From NCBI GenBank assembly GCA_018433775.1, contig JAHDQN010000025.1:62001-126000 (forward strand): a DNA stretch of 64,000 nucleotides, read 5' to 3'. Each line of letters opens with the position of its first letter. Positions within the stretch are counted from its first letter, which is position 1. The position numbers and the translations under genes were made by a program. Source of the stretch: Deltaproteobacteria bacterium (lineage in GTDB: Bacteria > Desulfobacterota > Desulfomonilia > UBA1062). The notes under the pieces are model-generated. The model saw only the letters and a program-made list of their open reading frames with translations. It was not told where the DNA came from and did no database searches. This document shows positions 1-8,722 of this stretch, in pieces.

Positions 1-539
1 ATCCGAGGCACCATGTCGGGAGTCACTTCAGCTGCGCGAGGCGGCAGCGGTTCGTTTCCTCTCTCGCCGTTTCGCTGGATGTCTTCAATCAGCAGTTTCA
101 TCACGGCGATCTCGCGCACCTGGGATGCTATTATCTCGTCCGCCAGCTCCCTAACGCGCGGGTCACTGATATCCGCCTTCCGCGCATTGTTGATTGCAAT
201 GGAATGATGAGGGATCATCGCCTTCATGAAACGAACATCGTTATTGAGGGCCTGGCTCCTGTTCAGGAACAGAAGCGCAACAAAGGCAAGCGCAGCCAGA
301 ATAAGGACGGCCGTCTTCGTCAGGCTGCCCTTGTACATCGACCACATGAAGCTGAGCATCACACCGGTCATCACGCATCCCATAACCAGCGAGGCGACAA
401 ACCGGTTGGTGCTGAACATTGCATGATCCAGGGTGTAGATCAGCTGATACGTCAGGAAGAACATGAAGAATGTCGAAGTCCCGATCATCGCAAAGAACCT
501 GCCCCAGCTCATTTTCATTGCTTTGTTTTGATTCCGCAT
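1..539 (-). CDS. DUF305-family membrane protein, 3' end cut by window edge
   Basis: Reading the minus strand from an ATG at 539 gives about 179 codons with no stop before the window edge. An AAGGGGG ribosome site lies just upstream. Three hydrophobic stretches come first (roughly residues 11-30, 43-65 and 73-92). They are followed by a helical segment with the motif MIPHHSIAI, close to the MIPHH(Q)xAI signature of DUF305 domains, and a run of charged helices. DUF305 proteins are ferritin-like, His/Met-rich envelope proteins often found near metal-handling genes; their biochemical role is poorly defined. The C-terminus is missing, so extra metal-binding residues cannot be judged. It points away from the MoSto-like unit at 827. 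Confidence 0.8.
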   Translation of the reverse strand, partial: MRNQNKAMKMSWGRFFAMIGTSTFFMFFLTYQLIYTLDHAMFSTNRFVASLVMGCVMTGVMLSFMWSMYKGSLTKTAVLILAALAFVALLFLNRSQALNNDVRFMKAMIPHHSIAINNARKADISDPRVRELADEIIASQVREIAVMKLLIEDIQRNGERGNEPLPPRAAEVTPDMVPR

Positions 540-727
540 TCTAAAAACCCCCTTGTTCGGGTGATGAACCCGCAACGCCTTTTGCTCTAGAGATTTGCCG
601 ATAACATAAAATGTCTTCCGCATTTCCGGAAAATCAATTGAAGCGGTCTCCCGCTTCGGAGAGATGAAATTCACTGCAGTGCCTGCTCGATAAGAGAACG
701 ACAAGTTACCTTAAATCCTGTCGTCGT

Positions 728-755
728 TTGACAAACGGGACGTGCGGGCTATAGT
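728..755 (+). promoter_or_regulatory. sigma-70-type promoter for the MoSto-like unit
   Basis: TTGACA at 728-733 and TATAGT at 750-755 are separated by 16 bp. The element sits about 70 nt upstream of the first small gene at 827 and points toward it. A good ribosome site (AAAGGAGG) precedes that gene. Confidence 0.6.
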
Positions 756-826
756 TATCTTGAATCACCATGGAAGAAACAACCACCCTGTTTTAAGAGA
801 AAAAATCAAAGGAGGGGCCTTAAGCC

Positions 827-1039
827 ATGGCAGGAAAGATCTTTTATCGTGAGCGGCAGAAGGTGAAGGAAGGGGTGAAGATGCCTCGGTTCATTCTGGT
901 GGCGGCTGCAGGGGTGGATCTGAAAATCTTTGCCAGGCACCTGCGCAAGAGCGAGCTCGAGCATATTGCATCCGATGTCGGAGCCGAGCTGATCGAGCTC
1001 AAACGCGGCGAGAAGCAGGACGAGGAAGTAGAAGTCTAG
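827..1039 (+). CDS. small conserved-looking protein preceding MoSto-like gene
   Basis: This is a 70-aa soluble, charged protein with no signal peptide or membrane helix. Its N-terminal part is basic (FYRERQKVKEG). The centre resembles a beta-strand followed by helices (RFILVAAAGVDLKIFARHL, then RKSELEHIASDVGAELI). The tail is acidic (DEEVEV). It has a strong AAAGGAGG ribosome site and lies 37 nt before the kinase-fold gene, so both are probably on one transcript from the promoter at 728-755. I do not recognise the family. The tight pairing suggests an accessory or regulatory partner of the storage-protein-like product, which is inference only. Confidence 0.7.
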   Translation: MAGKIFYRERQKVKEGVKMPRFILVAAAGVDLKIFARHLRKSELEHIASDVGAELIELKRGEKQDEEVEV

Positions 1040-1076
1040 CACGACACAGCCACGGATAACCATCCAAGGAGCGCTT

Positions 1077-1904
1077 ATGGCACTGATACGCGAAAAGAAC
1101 GGAAAAAGACTGCATGTGAAGAGCAAGCTCATGGGGGAGAGCCTCATCAGCAAGGATCTGCTCGATAAAATGAATCTGGCCCCGCAGGCCAGGCTGTTTC
1201 CCGAGGTCGATATCCTCAAGATCGGCGGTCAGTCCATCTGCGACAGGGGCATCAAGGCTCTGCCGGCCATTGTCAAAGAGATCGCGGCGAACAAAGATAA
1301 ATACAAGATCCTCATCACCGCCGGGGGAGGAACCAGGAGCCGTCACATCTACAGTATCGGCCTCGAGCTGGGTATGCCGACGGGCATCATTGCCAAGTTC
1401 GGCAGCAGCATATCAGAGCAGAACGCACTGCTGATCGCCACCCTGCTCTCTCCCTGGGGAGGGGTGAAGATCGGGCACGACGACGTGGTCAAGCTGCGCA
1501 CCTATTTTGCCACGGGGTGCATCCCGATCGTGCACGGGATGCCGCCATACGACTATTTCGCCGTACCGGTCAAGGGGCGGATCCCCCCGCACCGGACCGA
1601 TGTGGGCACCATCATCCTGGCAGACCTGATCGGCGCCCGGTCGTGCATCTTCGTCAAGGACGAAAAGGGACTCTTCACGGACGATCCGAAGAAGAATCCG
1701 GATGCGGAGTTCATCGGTGAGATCGGTGCAAAGGAGCTGATGGAGAAGGATCTTGTCGATCTGATCATCGAACGGCCGTGCCTGGAGATTCTTCAGACCA
1801 GTGAGGTGATCGACAAGATCCAGATCATCAACGGGCTTCAAGAGGGCAACATCACCAAAGCCCTGGCCGGGGAGAACGTGGGAACCATAATCCATAAGGA
1901 ATGA
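1077..1904 (+). CDS. molybdenum storage protein (MosA/MosB)-like amino-acid-kinase fold protein
   Basis: The 275-aa product has the amino-acid-kinase fold of UMP kinases, but its details match the subunits of Azotobacter molybdenum storage protein. Those details are KIGGQSICDRG near residue 50, TAGGGTRSRHIYSIGLELG, GMPPYDYFAVP, RIPPHRTDVG, IFVKDEKGLFTDDPK, and the C-terminal NGLQEGNITKALAGENVGTII. The length equals MosA or MosB (about 270-276 aa). MoSto is a heterohexameric cage that uses ATP to pack polyoxomolybdate or tungstate. Only one subunit gene is present here, so the complex would be homomeric if it functions the same way. A UMP-kinase role is less likely because these motifs are MoSto-specific. 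No molybdate transporter or nitrogenase gene is in view. Confidence 0.8.
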   Translation: MALIREKNGKRLHVKSKLMGESLISKDLLDKMNLAPQARLFPEVDILKIGGQSICDRGIKALPAIVKEIAANKDKYKILITAGGGTRSRHIYSIGLELGMPTGIIAKFGSSISEQNALLIATLLSPWGGVKIGHDDVVKLRTYFATGCIPIVHGMPPYDYFAVPVKGRIPPHRTDVGTIILADLIGARSCIFVKDEKGLFTDDPKKNPDAEFIGEIGAKELMEKDLVDLIIERPCLEILQTSEVIDKIQIINGLQEGNITKALAGENVGTIIHKE

Positions 1905-1920
1905 TGCGGCTTGTGACATT

Positions 1921-2184
1921 CCTGGTGCGCTGATCCTGAAGCGGGCTGTCCTCGGTGCCGTCAGCCTGCTTATCGATCCCACAGGAGTATCCGGTTTTGT
2001 CGAGAGGAGATCCTCACCCGACGTGTATCTCGGATTCCACCTGACGGTGGGCTTGTTTGTAAGCATCCTGTTCGTCTTCCGCTTCTGGATGGGTATCGTC
2101 GCTGAATCGATAAACTGTGCTGCCTGTGCGGTTAATTGCTCTGTCCAAGACCAGGGCCTGAAGCCCGGCAAAGCGCAATCGTGA
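1921..2184 (+). pseudogene. relic of a PAP2-family membrane phosphatase gene
   Basis: The open frame from 1921 to a TGA at 2184 encodes, from about 1984, the segment GVSGFVERRSSPDVYLGFHL and then TVGLFVSILFV. This matches GMSGFIERRFSPDVYLGLHL and TAGLLASIFFI in the intact PAP2 gene at 4621-5541. The match covers about 40 codons, with clear nucleotide similarity, and stops near 2105. The catalytic motifs are absent and there is no plausible start with a ribosome site. It is therefore a decayed duplicate or a recombination scar, not a gene. Confidence 0.75.
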
Positions 2185-2612
2185 TACAATGAAATTCTTC
2201 TGGATTTAATTTTGAGAGGATGTTATCGTGCGCTTGTCGCTGATTAACAGATTGTATTACCATCTTACATTATATCTTATGTGGAACGATTTGGGGAGGA
2301 ATCTGCTCCGGTATTCTCTTACACCCGCAACAGACGGTCCTTGTCCCGGAAGTGCTGTTGCAGAGGAATAGGGGAGCGGCGGGCAGACATGCTGCATATG
2401 GTGCGCGGACCGAGGCGCCGTGTTCATGGATATCCCCCTTTTAGGAAGCATTTCATCTGGTGAGCAAGCCCCTCATCCGCAGCCCTGTATACCGGGGCCG
2501 TGGCGCCGAAGCCCCTTGCAATAACGGAACCGTTCGGCGCAGAGGTGTCGAGGTGAAACAGAGGAAGAGGGCGGTTTTCTAAGATAGAGTTTACTTGAAG
2601 GGGGTATATAGC
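2185..2612. other. intergenic stretch without a recognisable gene
   Basis: About 430 nt between the PAP2 relic and the acyl-CoA ligase. The first 100 nt are AT-rich (around 2200-2280) and could hold a promoter, but I see no convincing -35/-10 pair. The short open frames on both strands lack ribosome sites and family resemblance. The ligase ribosome site lies at its right end. Confidence 0.5.
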
Positions 2613-4277
2613 ATGATTCTGGCATCACAGGAGGCGATCAAGTACTGGACTGAGAAGGGGGCATGGGGGCATAAAACCTTTATCGACTACTTTCAGGAAA
2701 ATGCGGCCGCAAACCCTGACAAGGAATGCCTTATCGACCCGCTCAACAAGGAGGCCCTGCTGGGTCTGAAGCCTGAGCGTCTTACCTTCAGGCAGTTGGA
2801 GGAGGCCGTCGATGCCACGGCCGAGGGCCTGGTCGGCCGGGGCATCAAAAAGGACGACATTGTCGTGGTGCAGCTTCCGAACTGCTGGGAACTGGCCATG
2901 CTTTACCTCGCCATCACCAGGGCGGGCGGTCTGATATCACCGGTTCCCATGCAGTGGCGCAAAAAGGAACTTGAGTACATTCTGAGGAAAACCGAAGCAA
3001 AAGCCTACATCACTGTCAAAGAGTTCAATAAGTTCCCTCACGCGGATATGGGCAAAGAGCTCCAGTCGGGCTCGCCGACGCTCCGGCAGATTATCACTCT
3101 GGACGAGGTCCGGGAGATGTCGCAGGGCGATATCACCGGAAGGCTGGAGTCAATACACGTCGACCCCAACGATATCTTTACGCTCTGCTGGTCTTCAGGA
3201 ACCGAGGCGGAACCGAAAGGCTGCCCTTTAAGCCACAATAACTGGCTCTATCAGGTCTCGCTCTGCTATGAAACCGCCCCCATCCGGAAAGGGGACAACC
3301 TGATCACGGCAGGACCCCTGGTAAACATGGCTTCAATCGGGACCGTGTTCGTGGAGTGGCTCAGGTACGGCGGCAAGTTCGTGCTGCACCACCCGTTCGA
3401 CGGCCCCACTTTCATCATGCAGCTCATCTCCGAGGAGATCCATTACACCCTGCTTGTGCCGGCCGTAGTAAACGGCCTTCTCAAGCATCCGCTCGTAGAT
3501 CAGTTCGACTTGAGCAAGATCAACGCCATCACGATCGGCGCCGCGCCTCCGTCGTTATGGTCTGTTCAGGAGCTGAAACGGCGCTGGGGGATCGAGTTCG
3601 GTAATATCTGGGGCATGAACGAGGGCCCGGCGAATCTCTCGGGACCGAGCAACATGCCCGAAGTGGAGATGCGCGTCGACCATTTTCCGCATTTCGGCAA
3701 GCCGGGGTCGAAGTGGTCGAAAGGCGCTACGGCCTTTCTCGAACTCAAGGTAGCCGACACCGCCACCGGAAGAGAGCTCACCAGTAAAGGAGACGTGGGC
3801 GAGCTCCTGTACCGGGGGCCGAACGTCATCCCCGGTTATTTCAGAAGCCCGGAGCTGAACGAGAAGGCCTTTGACACAGACGGGTTCTTCCACACCGGCG
3901 ATCTGTTCCAGATCAAAGACAGAGACTGCATCGGATTCTTCGACCGCACCAAGGACATCATTATCAGGGGCGGTTTCAATATCAGTGCCCAGGAAGTGGA
4001 GAACATGCTGCTCGGCCACCCCAAGATCCAGGATGTGGCTGTGGTCGCCATGGATGACGCCGTTCTGGGGGAGAAGGTGTGTGCGTACGCGGTTCCGCGA
4101 GACGGTCAGCCACTGAGCCTCGAAGAGGTCACCTCGTTCATGAAGGGGCTGGGGGTGGCGGTCTACAAGTTTCCCGAGCGGCTTGAGGTCATCGAAGCCA
4201 TCCCGAGGAACCCGGTGGGCAAGATCCTCAAGAACGTGCTTCGGGAAGACATCAGGAAAAAAACGAAGGTAGCCTGA
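2613..4277 (+). CDS. AMP-dependent acyl-CoA ligase (class I adenylate-forming)
   Basis: The 554-aa enzyme would activate a carboxylic acid to acyl-AMP and then to acyl-CoA in the cytoplasm. The ATP-binding P-loop motif is at about residues 190-202 (LCWSSGTEAEPKG). The central motif is NIWGMNEGP, the hinge region is TGDLFQIKDRDCIGFFDRTKD, and the C-terminal adenylation lysine lies in NPVGKIL. The ATG at 2613 is preceded by AAGGGGG at the usual distance, so I prefer it to an in-frame TTG 18 nt upstream. The substrate is unclear. The sequence style resembles ligases for aromatic, alicyclic or medium-chain acids. It stands alone on the plus strand, apart from the ligase pair at 6878-10813. Confidence 0.85.
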   Translation: MILASQEAIKYWTEKGAWGHKTFIDYFQENAAANPDKECLIDPLNKEALLGLKPERLTFRQLEEAVDATAEGLVGRGIKKDDIVVVQLPNCWELAMLYLAITRAGGLISPVPMQWRKKELEYILRKTEAKAYITVKEFNKFPHADMGKELQSGSPTLRQIITLDEVREMSQGDITGRLESIHVDPNDIFTLCWSSGTEAEPKGCPLSHNNWLYQVSLCYETAPIRKGDNLITAGPLVNMASIGTVFVEWLRYGGKFVLHHPFDGPTFIMQLISEEIHYTLLVPAVVNGLLKHPLVDQFDLSKINAITIGAAPPSLWSVQELKRRWGIEFGNIWGMNEGPANLSGPSNMPEVEMRVDHFPHFGKPGSKWSKGATAFLELKVADTATGRELTSKGDVGELLYRGPNVIPGYFRSPELNEKAFDTDGFFHTGDLFQIKDRDCIGFFDRTKDIIIRGGFNISAQEVENMLLGHPKIQDVAVVAMDDAVLGEKVCAYAVPRDGQPLSLEEVTSFMKGLGVAVYKFPERLEVIEAIPRNPVGKILKNVLREDIRKKTKVA

Positions 4278-4620
4278 CCATCGCTGCGGCATGCCTTGCT
4301 TTATGTTTGATCCGCCTCTTTGAGCGCTTACAGGAAGGTCTCGGGCAGGGATTGGCTTGAGGAGGGTGAGAATGATTCCGTCGATATGCCCGGGAGAGGC
4401 CAATCAGCCTTCACCGGCTATCCTTCTTAAAAATATATCCCCATTTTGCCCAGATCCGAGTGTGGTTGTAAAAGCCGATAGCTGCGATTGATACGAACCG
4501 ATGCATGTGTATTGGTATACTAGAAAGCCATTCATGTTTCGGGGCGAGAGGTCTTCACTATCAGGAATTTGCATTTCAATCTAAGAGTCGGAAATGGGGC
4601 TTGTTTCGGGAGGTCGGCTC
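4278..4620. other. intergenic region with possible extended -10 promoter for PAP2 gene
   Basis: No gene is evident here. At 4513-4521 there is TGGTATACT, an extended -10 element. The best -35-like sequence (TTGATA, 4488-4493) is 22 nt away, so any promoter would depend on the extended -10. It lies about 100 nt upstream of the PAP2 start. The rest shows no structure I can support. Confidence 0.35.
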
Positions 4621-5541
4621 ATGTTCGATCAGATGGAATCGGTGACCTTGGCTTTTCTCACTACGTGTCCACCACAGGATCACGTGTATACCGCAGTAAT
4701 ATGTTTCATGCTTCTGGCGGCAGGAACGAGGGAAGGGCGGTTTCTTCCCGCAAAGGCGAAACAACTGGTGGAGGTTGTTTATGCCTGGATTGAGGGTATA
4801 AGATCCTCCCCTGCAGTGGAGCGCTTCCGGCAGCGTCACCCCGGAATGTCCGGATTTATCGAAAGAAGATTCTCCCCCGATGTGTACCTGGGACTCCATC
4901 TGACGGCGGGGCTTCTTGCGAGCATCTTCTTCATCTGGATATTCGGGAGCATCACCGAGGAGGTGCTGGAATATGACACGCTGGTGACGGTCGATCACTG
5001 GATAACCGGGCATATCAGCTCCATACGCTCTCCCTTGGCAGACCGTGCGATGGTGGTCGTGACTCAATTCGGCGGCAGGAACGTGCTCCCCCTTGGTACT
5101 GTGGCTGTGATGGGCTTGTCTCTGGCAATGAAGAGGTATGTTCTGGCTGCGGGGTTTCTCATCGCCAATGCGGGCGGCTATCTCCTGGTGGTCATTCTGA
5201 AGATGACGATCCAGCGCGAAAGGCCTTTTACGGAATACACTCATCTCGAGGTTGCAGGGTTCAGCTACCCGAGCGGGCACGCCATGATGGCGGTCATTTT
5301 CTACGGCATGCTGGCCTATTTTCTCATCAGGGCCGTGCAATCAAGGATGATGCGGGTTTTCATTGTTTGTATCGCAGCTCTGGTCATCACGATGATCGGA
5401 TTCAGCCGGATTTATCTGGGGGTCCACTACATCAGCGATGTAGCGGCTGGTTTTGCGGGGGGCCTGTTCTGGCTGAGTGTCTGTATTACCGGGATCGAGG
5501 TTTATTGCATCAAAACGGCATCGATGGAGAATGCCCCATAA
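4621..5541 (+). CDS. PAP2-superfamily membrane phosphatase
   Basis: The 306-aa integral membrane protein carries all three phosphatidic-acid-phosphatase type 2 motifs: KMTIQRERP, the YPSGHAM box, and SRIYLGVHYISD. The first His of PSGH and the last His/Asp pair form the catalytic site facing the periplasm. Typical substrates are phosphatidate, undecaprenyl pyrophosphate or other lipid phosphates. An N-terminal extension of about 75 residues precedes the first strong core helix. The ATG at 4621 has GGGAGGT just upstream; an in-frame ATG at 4594 lacks one. A fragment of the same family lies at 1921-2184. Undecaprenyl-pyrophosphate recycling would fit the envelope genes elsewhere in the window, but this is inference. 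Confidence 0.88.
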   Translation: MFDQMESVTLAFLTTCPPQDHVYTAVICFMLLAAGTREGRFLPAKAKQLVEVVYAWIEGIRSSPAVERFRQRHPGMSGFIERRFSPDVYLGLHLTAGLLASIFFIWIFGSITEEVLEYDTLVTVDHWITGHISSIRSPLADRAMVVVTQFGGRNVLPLGTVAVMGLSLAMKRYVLAAGFLIANAGGYLLVVILKMTIQRERPFTEYTHLEVAGFSYPSGHAMMAVIFYGMLAYFLIRAVQSRMMRVFIVCIAALVITMIGFSRIYLGVHYISDVAAGFAGGLFWLSVCITGIEVYCIKTASMENAP

Positions 5542-5736
5542 GACAGATCCTATCTTCACAGAGACTCCTTGCCGGTTGGTATTCTGGAGAATAAGACACG
5601 AAGAATATTGACTTGATCGATCAATTTTTTAATAGTATTCCTCTGAATATTGAAGGGGGATTTACCGGAAGGCATCTGATCCCCGGGCCGGGGTTGATCC
5701 CGTTTAAGGGCCTATGGGCCCATGGAAGGAGGTTGT

Positions 5737-6783
5737 ATGGTGCAGATCATCTGGTCAAACCGCTTGCGCTTTGCTTTCATCCTGATTCTCTGCATGTTCG
5801 TTCTGGTATCCTGCAGTAGAGATGATGACGATGATGCACCCGTTGCGGTGGGCGACAATGTGCTGGATGCAGAATCGCTCACCTTCAGTCTGGGCATGAT
5901 CGAAGACGATCCTCTGGAGATCACGATCGAGAGGTCCTCAAAGAAGTATACCGCCACGCTGGAAACCGTGAACGAGGTGAGGGGTACATATGAATTATCT
6001 GACAGGTCCTGGACGTTGGACCCGTATCCCTCGTTAAACGTGACCTCTGAGGATGCGTTTTCCGACTCCTTCATCCTCCAGATCATCGATCCGCTCAAGA
6101 TTGCTGAAACCGGCAATCCCTCTTCGGGCAGAATAAAGATCCTCTCGCCCAAGTTGGGGACCATCTCCATTGTATTCAGAGACTCTCAGAACTTGGATAT
6201 CAGGCTCGACGGCGGCAGTGATGTGCCGGTTGCCTGGAGCGGCCTGATGGATCTGCTCGGCTCGACCGATGCACCGGACTGGAAAAAGGAGGCCGCTCTT
6301 GCCTGTTCTCTGATGCACTATCTGATCACAGAAACCGACTATGTTCTCGGCACGATTTTCCTGATCGAACAGAACGGGGATTCGATCACAAACAAAGGCT
6401 CGCTCACCTTTGCAGGCGATGAATTTCCGGATACACCGCCGGCCGGAGTGCCGGAAAAAGGGAGCTCCATTCTGAGCTTCACGGATATAAGCGGAGATTC
6501 CAATGCCGGCCCGGGAGACGACTTCACGTGGACATACTACAACGTGTGGGATGCCTCTTCAGGCATGCTCTCCGTGGGCACGGTGTACCTGGTAGACTAC
6601 CTCAGGAACCTAGAGACCACGAGTGGAAAAGGGGATATCACCAGTGTCGGCTTCCCGCCGTCGAAATGCGGGGGTGTAGTCTATGATTATGTGACCAGGC
6701 ACAAGATCGGCTCAGGCTCGCCTCGCCTCATTGAATACACGATCACCCTGAACGGGGGATTTACGGTTGTATTCGAAAAGTGA
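5737..6783 (+). CDS. lipoprotein of unknown function
   Basis: The 348-aa protein begins with a lipoprotein signal. A hydrophobic stretch ends in VLVSC, so Cys at about residue 22 should be lipidated after signal peptidase II cleavage. Five aspartates follow closely (SRDDDDDAP). Ser at +2 suggests outer-membrane sorting by the enterobacterial rule. The mature part looks beta-rich, with Gly/Asp/Thr turns and few Cys. I recognise no domain. The start has GGAGG 8 nt upstream; an in-frame ATG at 5722 does not. It follows the PAP2 gene by about 195 nt and may be independently transcribed. The next gene is convergent. Confidence 0.75.
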   Translation: MVQIIWSNRLRFAFILILCMFVLVSCSRDDDDDAPVAVGDNVLDAESLTFSLGMIEDDPLEITIERSSKKYTATLETVNEVRGTYELSDRSWTLDPYPSLNVTSEDAFSDSFILQIIDPLKIAETGNPSSGRIKILSPKLGTISIVFRDSQNLDIRLDGGSDVPVAWSGLMDLLGSTDAPDWKKEAALACSLMHYLITETDYVLGTIFLIEQNGDSITNKGSLTFAGDEFPDTPPAGVPEKGSSILSFTDISGDSNAGPGDDFTWTYYNVWDASSGMLSVGTVYLVDYLRNLETTSGKGDITSVGFPPSKCGGVVYDYVTRHKIGSGSPRLIEYTITLNGGFTVVFEK

Positions 6784-6877
6784 TCTGCTGCGGCGGGCGG
6801 TATGAATAAGGGGAAGACGGCACCACCCCTTACCGGCCGCGCCTGTTCCGGCATCCGCATGACAGACCGGCAGTCCG

Positions 6878-8722
6878 CTACCCCCTTCGTTCGATCCCTG
6901 CCCAGTACCTGTCCTCGATGTCCTTCTTTCGCATTTTACCGTCGATGTGGCGGGGGAGGGACTCGACGATCTCCACATAGCGGGGGATCTTGAAACCCTG
7001 GAGGCTCTGCTGCCTGCAGAAGTCTATGATCTCGCCGGAGCTCAGGGTCTGGCCATCCTTTGGCTGCACGATCGCCGCGGGGACCTCGCCCAGCTCCCTG
7101 TCAGGGTATCTGATCACCGCTACATCCAGCACCCTTGCATGGCGCTTGATGGCTGCCTCGATCTCGTTGGGGAAGATATTGACCCCGCCGGTGATGATCA
7201 TCTCCTTGTTTCTCCCCGTGAGGTAGAGGAACCCGTCCTCGTCCATATGGCCCATGAGGCCGTCGTCGAACCATGCAAGCCCGTCGATGATCTGAAAGGC
7301 CCTGCCCGCCTGCTCGGATGATCCCACATAATTGAGGTTAAGCGTGGTCAGACTCCGGGTCATGACCTGGCCGTCCTTCCCGGGAGCGCACCAGCACCCG
7401 GCATTCTTGTCGTAAATCCTTGTCTGCGCACAACGCATCTTTCCCACGCTTTCATAACGCACAGGATTTTCCTCGTAGTCCTGGGGGAGAAGCACGGTGG
7501 CCACCGCGGTCTCCGAAGAGCCGTAGAACTCGGTAAACACGTTTTTCCTTGAACCGCAGGCGCGGAAGAATTCGTTCGTGGCCTTCTTGAGTTCGGGTGT
7601 AGCAGGCGCGGCCGCACAAATGAGGGTGTGCATGGTGCTCAGGTCATAACGCTGTCTCGCATCATCGGGCAGGCTCAAGACCTTCTCCAGCATGGCGGGC
7701 ACGACAAACACCCAGTTGATGCGTTCGGCCTCGATGAGGCGGAGGAACTCAAGCGGGTCGAACTTTTTCATGATCACGCCCGTGCCGCCCAGCAGGATGA
7801 ATGGCACCCAGGCAGCGATGGTCCCTGCATGATAGAGGGGCCCGGGGATGAGGCAGCGCATGTTTTTGGTGACAGGGTCCGAGATCTCGGTGCCGCCGAA
7901 ATAATACATGAAGCTGAACTGGAGAAACAAGAACCGCAGGTACTCGACCAGGGGGACATCCGGAGGGGTGGCGAGGTCGCTGAATGCATAGCCGATGCTG
8001 TCGAAGTAGTTCACGTTCTTGGGTGTTCCCGTGGTGCCCCCGGTGTAGGGGTTGAGCGCTACGATGAAATGGACATCGGGCATGTCCCCGGACGACTGCC
8101 CGAGCAGGGCTTCATACGGTATCATTCCTTCGAGAGGGATGTCTCCCGTAACGATGTAGTGCTTCACCGTGGGTATGAGATCTCTGATGGCAAGCACCTC
8201 GGGGACAAACTCGCTGCTGAGAATCAGCGCCTTGGCCTGAGTTGCATTGATGGCATGAACGAGGTCCTCGCGCCCCATGTGCCAGTTGAGAAAGGGCATA
8301 GGGCACCCGATCAGTGAACAGGCAAAGAATGCCTCGAAAAACTCGTTTCCGTTGTAGAGCAGTTCGGCGCAGCGATCTCTCGGCCTAAGCCCGAGCGACT
8401 GCAGGCCGTTTGCCAGCCGCATGATCCTGGCCTTCATGTCTGCATAGGTAGACCTTCTTGCCCCCGAGATGAGGGCCTCCCGGTCTCCGAACACCTCCCA
8501 CAGCGAGACGAGAAGGTGGGGCACGAGGTTCTCGAGCCTGAAGGAGAGCAGGGATCTCAATGCGGTCAGATGCCCTGCCTTGCGTCCGGTGCTCAGGATG
8601 ATACGCAACGTGTTCAGGCCGCCCCATTGCTTGAAGAATGTACGCAAGAGGCCCCGCGTCTGTTCCATGGAGGCAAGTGAGGGCAGGGCTTTGATTACTT
8701 GTCTGAATCCCTTTTCCTGCAT
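6878..8722 (-). CDS. AMP-dependent acyl-CoA synthetase, long form
   Basis: The 614-aa class I adenylate-forming enzyme has the P-loop motif YTGGTTGTPKNV at about residues 228-240, the Tyr/Thr motif FTEFYGSSE near 400, and GRNKEMIITGGVNIFPNEIE in the C-terminal lid. The final DGKMRKKD supplies the adenylation lysine. An extra 65-70 residues precede the canonical fold, which is unusual and not obviously a signal. It would make acyl-CoA from a fatty or related acid. The start has GGGAGG upstream. It reads in the same direction as the next ligase (9140-10813), separated by 417 nt with its own AT-rich promoter region, so the two may be regulated separately. Confidence 0.85.
   Translation of the reverse strand: MQEKGFRQVIKALPSLASMEQTRGLLRTFFKQWGGLNTLRIILSTGRKAGHLTALRSLLSFRLENLVPHLLVSLWEVFGDREALISGARRSTYADMKARIMRLANGLQSLGLRPRDRCAELLYNGNEFFEAFFACSLIGCPMPFLNWHMGREDLVHAINATQAKALILSSEFVPEVLAIRDLIPTVKHYIVTGDIPLEGMIPYEALLGQSSGDMPDVHFIVALNPYTGGTTGTPKNVNYFDSIGYAFSDLATPPDVPLVEYLRFLFLQFSFMYYFGGTEISDPVTKNMRCLIPGPLYHAGTIAAWVPFILLGGTGVIMKKFDPLEFLRLIEAERINWVFVVPAMLEKVLSLPDDARQRYDLSTMHTLICAAAPATPELKKATNEFFRACGSRKNVFTEFYGSSETAVATVLLPQDYEENPVRYESVGKMRCAQTRIYDKNAGCWCAPGKDGQVMTRSLTTLNLNYVGSSEQAGRAFQIIDGLAWFDDGLMGHMDEDGFLYLTGRNKEMIITGGVNIFPNEIEAAIKRHARVLDVAVIRYPDRELGEVPAAIVQPKDGQTLSSGEIIDFCRQQSLQGFKIPRYVEIVESLPRHIDGKMRKKDIEDRYWAGIERRG

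Noticed and set aside
1413-2189. 258-codon minus-strand open frame
   Set aside because: It is antisense to the MoSto-like gene and the PAP2 relic, has no ribosome site, and its composition is that of a shadow frame.
4488-4521. Standard -35/-10 promoter before the PAP2 gene
   Set aside because: TTGATA and TATACT are 22 bp apart, which is too far for a normal sigma-70 promoter. Only the extended -10 was kept as a weak call.
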